Origin: CAZKNJ01 sp964554185
GTDB taxonomy: Bacteria > 4484-113
DNA length: 13,593 bases
Direction of reading: 5' to 3'
Assembly: GCA_964554185.1 (NCBI GenBank)
Contig: CAZKNJ010000048.1
Span: 1-13,593 of the forward strand
Shown: positions 1 to 5,150 of the stretch, piece by piece
Position numbering within the stretch: position 1 is the first letter of the stretch
How the letters are laid out: each line of letters opens with the position of its first letter
Made by a program: the position numbers and the translations under genes
The notes under the pieces: generated by a model
What the model was told of the DNA's origin: nothing
The model's database searches: none
Seen by the model: only the letters and a program-made list of their open reading frames with translations

Positions 1-13
1 CCCTCCTATTGGA

Positions 14-27
14 TTACCGGTTACCGG
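14..27. repeat. Tandem TTACCGG direct repeat at left edge
   Basis: TTACCGG occurs twice in direct succession (14-20 and 21-27), giving two ACCGGT palindromes seven bases apart. The same ACCGGT core appears in both arms of the inverted repeat at 2807-2844, so it may be a protein-binding word. It lies downstream of the leftward promoter at 59-67, inside the leader of whatever gene is read off the left edge. Function unknown; two copies of a seven-base word are weak evidence. Confidence 0.3.
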
Positions 28-58
28 TGGTTTCAGCGAGGTTACTTACGTTTGCGGG

Positions 59-67
59 ATTATAGCA
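59..67 (-). promoter_or_regulatory. Extended -10 promoter reading leftward out of the window
   Basis: On the minus strand the sequence reads TGCTATAAT, a perfect extended -10 (TG at 67-66, TATAAT at 64-59). No good -35 hexamer stands at the usual distance; TTTTCA at 86-81 with a 16-base spacer is the best candidate and lies inside the dyad at 77-96. Transcription would begin near position 52 and leave the window, so a divergently oriented gene is expected to the left. The core is identical to the promoter at 5074-5082. Confidence 0.55.
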
Positions 68-76
68 TAGGGCTGC

Positions 77-96
77 TCTGTGAAAACCTTCACAGA
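77..96. promoter_or_regulatory. CRP/FNR-family-like operator dyad
   Basis: TCTGTGAA-N4-TTCACAGA is a perfect 8-base inverted repeat. It contains TGTGA (79-83), a six-base spacer and TCACA (90-94), which is exactly the half-site spacing of CRP-family sites. It ends 11 bases before the leftward TGC-TATAAT and covers its -35 zone. Its centre is about 108 bases upstream of the likely start of the regulator gene, which is far for direct control of that gene. No CRP-family gene is in the window, so the binding protein is inferred from the motif alone. Confidence 0.5.
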
Positions 97-181
97 TGAG
101 ATGCGAAGACCGTCTGCAGGTATAAACTGGTACCCTCAAATTCGCGCGGAAGTGGTATAGGCGGAGTGGTGCCGGGCGGCC

Positions 182-187
182 TATACT
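182..187 (+). promoter_or_regulatory. -10 element of the MocR gene, probably giving a leaderless mRNA
   Basis: TATACT (five of six matches to TATAAT) ends eight bases before the ATG at 196. Transcription would start within a base or two of that ATG. No Shine-Dalgarno-like sequence precedes it, which agrees with a leaderless message. I see no convincing -35 hexamer. An ATG at 192 is out of frame and leads only to a short GC-rich shadow frame. Confidence 0.45.
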
Positions 188-195
188 AGTTATGG

Positions 196-1701
196 ATGAA
201 ACTGCGGGTGGACAGGCACAGCGGCGTTCCGGCTTACTTGCAAGTCAAGGAGCAGCTCATCGCGTTCATCAAGGCCGGGCTGCTGAAACCCGGGGACGCG
301 CTGCCCAGCAGCCGCAAGCTGGCGGGCCAGCTGAACGTCGCCCGCAACACCGTGTTGCAGGCGTACTTGGAGCTGGCCGCCGAGCACTGGATTGAGACGC
401 GGCCGGGCAGCAAGACCTGCGTGTCCGCCGCGCCTCCGGCGACGCCGCCGGAAGAAGTCGAGTACCCGTCCACCGATGCGCCGGTGGGCGAAGTGCGGCA
501 GATGGACTACCGCGGCTTTGAGTTCAGCGGCGAGGGGTTCGCGCTGCCGCAGTACTACAAGAAGTGGAAGGGCCCGCAGGAGTACATCTCGTTTGCCAAA
601 GCGCTGCCCGACCCGCGCCAGTTTCCTTTCGGGCGCATCAAAAAGATATCCAGCAACCTGCTGTGGTACCCGCAGGAGTTCTTCTTTGACCGGGGCCATC
701 CGCAGGGGCATCAGCCGCTGGTGGAGCACCTGGAGCAGACGCTCTCGCGCGAGCTGATTGATATGAGCCCCGGGGTCAACGAGGTGGTCATCTGCGCGGG
801 CTTCCAGGTGGGGCTGAACATGCTGCTGACGCTGCTGCACCGCCCGGGGACGGCGGTGGCGGTGGAAAACCCGACCTACGCCAGCATCCTCAACTGCCTG
901 ATTGCGCGCAAGCTGCCGTATGTGCCGGTGCCGGTGGAGCGCGACGGAATGGACGTGGATTACCTGACCAAGCGGGTTGAACGCGAGAAGGTCGGGCTGA
1001 TTGTCACCGTGCCGACGCTGCACAACCCCACTGCCACCGTGATGAGCGCGGAAAAGCGCCGCGCATTGCTGGCCCTGGCGCAAAAGCACAACATACCAAT
1101 TATTGAGGACGCCTGGTCCATGTTCCTGCCGGCCGAGGGGCTCGCGCTGCCGACACTGAAAGCCGAAGACCGGGGTGGGCATGTCTTCCTCATCGGCAGC
1201 TTTAGCAAGAGCTTCCTGCCGGGGCTGCGCATCGGCTTTGTGTGCACACCCGGCGAGATGGCGGTTTCGCTGGTGAAGCTCAAGCGCGCCACCGAGCGCA
1301 GCGACAGCTTCTTCTTGCAGGCGCTGCTGCTGGATTTCATCAAGAAAGGGTACATGGATCTGCACGTGCGCAAGATGGCGCGGGTGTACGCCGAGCGCCG
1401 ACGCGCCACCCAAGAAGCGATGCGCGAGCACTTCCCGCGCGATTTCCGCTGGGAGGAGCCGCCGGGCGGGTTTTACTTCTGGGTGGAGATGCCGCCCAAG
1501 CTGCAGAGCATGCCATTGCTGGAGCACTGCGTCCAGCGTGGGGTGGAGTTTGCCCCCGCCAAGTTGTTTTTCGCCGAGAAGCGGGACGCTAACTACCTGC
1601 GTCTCGCCTACAGCATGCTCACGAAATCGCAGATAAGAGAGGGTATAGAACGGTTGGGAGGTGCAATAATAGAGTACCGAAAGAGGGACGGTGTTAAATA
1701 A
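196..1701 (+). CDS. MocR-family transcriptional regulator (GntR winged helix plus aminotransferase-fold domain)
   Basis: This is a 501-residue cytoplasmic DNA-binding regulator. Residues about 1-75 form a GntR-type winged helix, with the family-like segment LKPGDALPSSRKLA followed by a recognition-helix region (NVARNTVLQAY). Residues about 110-490 are a type I aminotransferase fold. The pyridoxal-phosphate lysine is most likely K338 in the FSKSFLPGLRIGF motif, and IIEDAW supplies the usual aspartate facing the cofactor nitrogen. Known MocR proteins (GabR, PdxR, TauR) use the PLP domain to sense an amine, amino acid or vitamin B6 and usually control neighbouring genes; the ligand here cannot be read from sequence. 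Its stop overlaps the next gene by 11 bases, so it is cotranscribed with a lipoprotein gene, an unusual partner for this family. The ATG start is chosen because the winged helix begins immediately after it. A catalytic aminotransferase is less likely given the DNA-binding domain. Confidence 0.92.
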   Translation: MKLRVDRHSGVPAYLQVKEQLIAFIKAGLLKPGDALPSSRKLAGQLNVARNTVLQAYLELAAEHWIETRPGSKTCVSAAPPATPPEEVEYPSTDAPVGEVRQMDYRGFEFSGEGFALPQYYKKWKGPQEYISFAKALPDPRQFPFGRIKKISSNLLWYPQEFFFDRGHPQGHQPLVEHLEQTLSRELIDMSPGVNEVVICAGFQVGLNMLLTLLHRPGTAVAVENPTYASILNCLIARKLPYVPVPVERDGMDVDYLTKRVEREKVGLIVTVPTLHNPTATVMSAEKRRALLALAQKHNIPIIEDAWSMFLPAEGLALPTLKAEDRGGHVFLIGSFSKSFLPGLRIGFVCTPGEMAVSLVKLKRATERSDSFFLQALLLDFIKKGYMDLHVRKMARVYAERRRATQEAMREHFPRDFRWEEPPGGFYFWVEMPPKLQSMPLLEHCVQRGVEFAPAKLFFAEKRDANYLRLAYSMLTKSQIREGIERLGGAIIEYRKRDGVK

Positions 1702-2785
1702 AGTGAGATACGGCCCTAAGGTTGCGGCGGTCTTGGCGGTCATGGCGATCGCCCTGCTTGCCGCGTGCGGCGGCGGTGGTGGACAGCCTCTGAAGCTGCG
1801 GCCGATTGAGACCGGACAGGGGGCCGCGCCGCCAGCGGCTCCAACAGATACGCAACCGATAAACGACTATCTGGACGAGCAGAAAGCGTCACTGCCATCA
1901 TGGCCCAGCGCGACCACGGGCGCTATCAAGGGGACGCTGGCAGTTGAGAGCTACACCTTGCTGAATCCCATTGCCCTGGTGCCGGTGTCCTACGCCGAAG
2001 GCATAGTGCAGGTGCCGCTGCGAGTGGTTGATCCCGAGGACGATGTGGACTGCATAGCCTTCCCCCAGCCAAGTGGCAGCTTTGTCATCCCTAACCTGCC
2101 GGCGCTGAGTTCGGCCACACTAACGGTGACTGTGCCGGTGGCCGAGGATATCAATGGCGACCGGAAAAAGAACGATGCTGTGGTCGTATCGCTTCCGGTG
2201 AGCGTTATCACCGCCAAGCAAACGCTGGTAAACATCACCATCAGCCCGTTGCCGGCGGACACGCTACAGGAAGACGCGCTGCCCGGAGGCCTGCTGCAGG
2301 TCCCGCCGGTACAGGTGGAGTACTACTACTCCGGCCCCGACGGCGCGCGCCAGCGGACGATGGCGCTGTTCATAGGCCTCCAGCGGATGCTGGTTGACAC
2401 TAACGGCGACGGGGAGTTCGGGGCGGACGACCTCCAGTTCGCCGACGAGAACAACAACGGCTTGAGCGACACCACCGAAGGCGCAGGCTTCGCCGGGCCG
2501 CTTGCGCCGATGGAGGAAACGGCTGAGGGCATCATCCTGAGCCTTCAGGGACGCTTCATCACCCTGCGTAATGAGTTTGCCGGCGCGTCAATTGAGCTGG
2601 AGGTCACCGAGACCACGGTCATCATTGACCAGCTGGGTTCGCCCATCGCGCTGTCCCAACACATCGTCGGACGGTACGCGATGGTTCAGTTCCAGCGGCT
2701 CACCGGCGGAGGCAGGTTGGCTCAGTTGGTGATGGTCGACCTGTCGCCACCTATGGGAATGGAAGGGCCGCGCGGACCCGGCTAA
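1691..2785 (+). CDS. Lipoprotein with two EF-hand-like calcium loops
   Basis: This is a predicted 364-residue envelope lipoprotein of unknown function. It has a basic N-terminus, a hydrophobic stretch (about 11-25) and a lipobox LAAC with lipidation at C26, followed by a Gly run and a Pro/Ala-rich linker. A beta-rich region follows (about 75-200). Two adjacent 12-residue loops have the DxNxDG or DxNxNG pattern of EF-hands and dockerin-type repeats: 236-247 (D236, N238, D240, G241, D247) and 252-263 (D252, N254, N256, G257, D260, E263). A third acidic DxNGD stretch lies near 153. The C-terminal 80 residues are beta-rich and vaguely recall DUF5666-type domains, which I cannot confirm. The tail carries PPMGM, as does the next lipoprotein. 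The GTG start overlaps the regulator gene by 11 bases and has AGGGA two bases upstream; it gives a well-formed signal peptide, whereas the ATG at 1742 would leave too short a one. Confidence 0.85.
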   Translation: MLNKVRYGPKVAAVLAVMAIALLAACGGGGGQPLKLRPIETGQGAAPPAAPTDTQPINDYLDEQKASLPSWPSATTGAIKGTLAVESYTLLNPIALVPVSYAEGIVQVPLRVVDPEDDVDCIAFPQPSGSFVIPNLPALSSATLTVTVPVAEDINGDRKKNDAVVVSLPVSVITAKQTLVNITISPLPADTLQEDALPGGLLQVPPVQVEYYYSGPDGARQRTMALFIGLQRMLVDTNGDGEFGADDLQFADENNNGLSDTTEGAGFAGPLAPMEETAEGIILSLQGRFITLRNEFAGASIELEVTETTVIIDQLGSPIALSQHIVGRYAMVQFQRLTGGGRLAQLVMVDLSPPMGMEGPRGPG

Positions 2786-2806
2786 CTGGTACTATCGAAA
2801 GCGTGT

Positions 2807-2844
2807 GGTACCGGTTCTTGGCGAGAGCGGATGGAACCGGTAAC
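2807..2844. repeat. Inverted repeat between the two lipoprotein genes
   Basis: GGTACCGGTTC (2807-2817) and GAACCGGTAAC (2834-2844) pair over 11 bases with one mismatch around a 16-base loop. The 104-base gap holds no other clear signal except the ribosome-binding site of the next gene. No T-run follows the second arm, so this is not a typical intrinsic terminator. It could be an operator (each arm contains ACCGGT), an RNA hairpin that sets the ratio of the two lipoproteins, or an mRNA-stabilising structure. Confidence 0.5.
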
Positions 2845-2889
2845 ATCAATAGTGAAACGTGAAACCAAACCCTTGACGGGGGAGATGTT

Positions 2890-5049
2890 ATGAGAAAGCT
2901 ATCTATCATTGTGTTTGTGCTTGCAGTTTTGCTGGCTGTCGCAGCGGCCTGCGGCGGGGGGGGCCCCAAGCCGAAACCCATCGGCCCAACCCCGACGCCG
3001 CCACCGACAACCAACGAGGTTAGCGGCGTTCTGACCGACTCCTACGGTAATCCCATCACCGACGCCAGCCTGCTGCTCAACGGGGTGGACATTGGCGTCC
3101 AGACCGACAGCGCGGGCAATTTCACTATCCCCGACGGGCTGGTGCGCGCAAATGAGCGTTTCCGGTTGGGAGTGCGAAACGGCGGCATCCTCATGAGCGA
3201 AAGGGAGTTCCAGCTCGGCGAGGAGTGGAGCCTGGAATGGCAGTTGGGTGAGTCCGACCCTGAAGGCGGTACCGTGAACGGCTTAGCGGTTGACGCCGAG
3301 ACGGAAGCCCCGGTGGGTGGAGCTCTGCTGGCGCTCTTCTCCGACAGCGGATGGGCGGCGGTTGGCCTCACCGGCGACGACGGGACCTTTGAGTTCACCG
3401 GAGTGCCCGCGGGCTCGTATCACTTGCTCTCCTTCGCCGACGGCTACCGCACGCAGATGTCCACGCTGGAAGTCGAGGCCAACTCCACCACCCAGCTTAT
3501 CATCAGCCTCCAGCCCCGCGCCTCGCGTCCACCGGCGGACGGATACCTGGTAACCGGGCGCATCGTTGATGCCAACAGTGGTTCAGGCGTCGCTGGTGCA
3601 TACGTGCAGGGCAATTCCGATTCCGGCTGGTACCCAATCCTCATGGACGGCGGCTATGATGAAGGCAGCGGCGGCGGCAGCACCGGCGGCGGGATGCCCG
3701 AGCCGATGACTGATGCTATGGAGAACATCCGCGGCGACGAGCCCATGCCCCCAAGCATGCCTCCCGGGGGTAATTGGGAGCCTCCCATCTACCAGGAAAC
3801 CTACACCGACGAGGACGGGTACTTTGAGTTCCCTGATCCGTTCAACGGAATGGGCGTGTATCTCTCGGCGAACCATGACGACTACATGCCCGCCAGCGGC
3901 TTCTTTGAGCGCGATCCTGACGGCGAGACCGAGGTGACGCTCGAGATGACTCCCATCATCCCGGTGAGCATCAGCGGCACAGTGCGCAGTGAGACCGGCG
4001 ACCCGATCGAAAACGCTTACGTTGAGTTCATCTACATTGACCAGTACTTCTACGATTACGGCATCGCGGTACCGATGGGTGGGACGCTGGAAGATAGCCG
4101 TTCTAACGACTTCGGCGGCGCTGAAGCTGGTTCTGACGCCGCGCTGCCCGGCGCGGCCATGCCGCCTGGCGGCGACGGCTACGACCAGAGCGGCGACTCC
4201 TACGGCCTGGCGCGTTACCGCCACCAGATGCAGCAGAACCGCGGCGCCTCGCAGGCGGAGCCGATGCCCTTCGGCTACTACGCGGCGACCACCGATGAGA
4301 ACGGTGACTACGATCTCGGCGAGATACCCTCCGGGTACTACATGGTGTACGCCACCGCCCACGGCTATCTCGGCTACTACTCCGACATGGAGCTGACCGA
4401 GAACTGCGAAGACATGGACTTCACACTGGAGCCCGTGCCCGTGGGCACTGTTACCGGCACCGTCACCGACGATGCCGGCAATCCGGTGGCAGACGCACTG
4501 GTGAACGCGACCCAGCCTTATGTTGATCCGTTCACCTTCACCGATGAGAACGGCGACTTCGTGCTGGACAATGTGCCCGCCGGAATGTGGCGCGTAGGCG
4601 CGTACAAGGACGGCTACGAAGCGAGAGCGGTTATAGTTGAGATCAACGAAGACGTCGTTATCAGCCTTGACTTCAGCCTGCCGCGCATCGCGGAACCACC
4701 GCCGGTGGACACGATTACCTTCACCGGCTCGGTGATTGACGGCACGACGAACGAGCCGCTCGCCAGCGCGGACATCGTCGCCGTGGCCACCGACGACAGC
4801 TTCTACACCTATGTGCGTTCGGACTCGCAGGGCAACTACACCATGCTGATCCCCACCGGCGAGTACAACGTGCTGGTGCAGTATTCGGGCTACGAAGACC
4901 TGTACACCCGCGTCTGGGTTGACACCGAGTGGCCGGAGTTTGATTTCTACCTCTGGCCTTACGGCTCCGGGATGCGGGGCGGCCCTTGGGGCGGCATCAT
5001 GGATGGTGACGTGGAGGCGCCGACTGCGCCCCCGCCGATGGGAATGTGA
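2890..5049 (+). CDS. Multi-domain lipoprotein with six carboxypeptidase-regulatory-like repeats
   Basis: This is a 719-residue predicted surface lipoprotein. The signal segment 4-20 ends in a slightly degenerate lipobox AAAC (lipidated C21), then Gly4 and a Pro/Thr-rich stalk to about residue 42. Six beta-sandwich repeats follow, starting near residues 44, 129, 221, 361, 521 and 611. Each shows the CarboxypepD_reg pattern: (V/I)xGxVxDxxGxP(I/V)xxA, then TDxxGxFxxxxVPxGxYxVxxxxxGY. Such domains usually act as rigid spacers or adhesion or carbohydrate-binding modules, and I see no catalytic domain. Repeats 3 and 4 carry long Gly/Met/Pro-rich insertions (252-301 and 395-462) in the same loop. 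The C-terminus is Gly/Pro-rich and ends in PPPMGM. GGGGGAG lies five bases before the ATG, a strong ribosome-binding site. No own promoter is evident, so it is probably transcribed with the upstream lipoprotein. The biological role is unknown. Confidence 0.9.
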   Translation: MRKLSIIVFVLAVLLAVAAACGGGGPKPKPIGPTPTPPPTTNEVSGVLTDSYGNPITDASLLLNGVDIGVQTDSAGNFTIPDGLVRANERFRLGVRNGGILMSEREFQLGEEWSLEWQLGESDPEGGTVNGLAVDAETEAPVGGALLALFSDSGWAAVGLTGDDGTFEFTGVPAGSYHLLSFADGYRTQMSTLEVEANSTTQLIISLQPRASRPPADGYLVTGRIVDANSGSGVAGAYVQGNSDSGWYPILMDGGYDEGSGGGSTGGGMPEPMTDAMENIRGDEPMPPSMPPGGNWEPPIYQETYTDEDGYFEFPDPFNGMGVYLSANHDDYMPASGFFERDPDGETEVTLEMTPIIPVSISGTVRSETGDPIENAYVEFIYIDQYFYDYGIAVPMGGTLEDSRSNDFGGAEAGSDAALPGAAMPPGGDGYDQSGDSYGLARYRHQMQQNRGASQAEPMPFGYYAATTDENGDYDLGEIPSGYYMVYATAHGYLGYYSDMELTENCEDMDFTLEPVPVGTVTGTVTDDAGNPVADALVNATQPYVDPFTFTDENGDFVLDNVPAGMWRVGAYKDGYEARAVIVEINEDVVISLDFSLPRIAEPPPVDTITFTGSVIDGTTNEPLASADIVAVATDDSFYTYVRSDSQGNYTMLIPTGEYNVLVQYSGYEDLYTRVWVDTEWPEFDFYLWPYGSGMRGGPWGGIMDGDVEAPTAPPPMGM

Positions 5050-5060
5050 CATTCATCACG
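5045..5060. promoter_or_regulatory. CRP/FNR-family-like operator upstream of the cyclase gene
   Basis: TGTGA (5045-5049), a six-base spacer and TCACG (5056-5060) match nine of ten positions of the CRP-type half-sites. The left half-site contains the TGA stop of the upstream lipoprotein. The site ends 13 bases before TGCTATAAT, nearly the same layout as the dyad at 77-96 relative to its own promoter. Its centre lies about 37 bases before the predicted transcription start, closer than the -41.5 of standard class II sites, so either repression or an atypical activator geometry is possible. Confidence 0.4.
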
Positions 5061-5073
5061 CAGCACCCCTTTG

Positions 5074-5082
5074 TGCTATAAT
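5074..5082 (+). promoter_or_regulatory. Extended -10 promoter of the cyclase gene
   Basis: TGC-TATAAT is a consensus extended -10 located 25 bases after the upstream stop codon. The start of transcription would be near 5089, giving a leader of about 60 bases before the ATG at 5151. There is no good -35 hexamer, in keeping with an extended -10 or activator-dependent promoter. The cyclase gene can therefore be expressed separately from the lipoprotein genes. Confidence 0.65.
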
Positions 5083-5103
5083 CCAGCGCGAGGGGTAATA
5101 AAC

Positions 5104-5138
5104 AAAGCCAGGGGCGCGGGCCTCTGGCTTTGCCTTTT
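5104..5138 (+). terminator. Terminator-like hairpin in the leader of the cyclase gene
   Basis: AAAGCCAGGGGC (5104-5115) pairs with GCCTCTGGCTTT (5120-5131) as a 12-base stem with one G-U pair and a four-base loop, followed by GCCTTTT. It would end transcripts from the lipoprotein genes. It lies downstream of the promoter at 5074-5082, so cyclase transcripts must also pass through it, making attenuation possible. The interrupted T-tract suggests only partial termination. The alternative TTG start at 5130 falls inside the stem and is therefore unlikely. Confidence 0.6.
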
Positions 5139-5150
5139 AAGGGCGGATTT

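Noticed and set aside
196..1701. A plain aminotransferase enzyme
   Set aside because: An N-terminal GntR-type winged helix is clearly present, which defines the MocR regulators.
190..1743. A 517-codon open frame on the minus strand opposite the MocR gene
   Set aside because: Its translation is rich in Arg, His, Leu and Gln with no domain pattern, as expected antisense to a GC-rich gene whose plus-strand product has clear motifs.
2807..2844. Intrinsic terminator between the lipoprotein genes
   Set aside because: The 16-base loop and absence of a T-run do not fit; no independent promoter for the second gene is evident either.
3583..5052. A 489-codon minus-strand frame opposite the large lipoprotein
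   Set aside because: It mirrors the repeat structure of the lipoprotein and has a His/Val/Arg-rich composition; no ribosome-binding site or family motif.
5045..5060. Reading the dyad as a textbook class II CRP activation site
   Set aside because: Its centre is about 37 bases from the predicted start rather than 41.5, so the usual activation geometry is not met; kept only as a CRP-like operator candidate.
5130..5150. TTG start giving seven extra residues to the cyclase protein
   Set aside because: The TTG lies in the descending arm of the hairpin and has no ribosome-binding site; the ATG at 5151 follows AGGGCGG.
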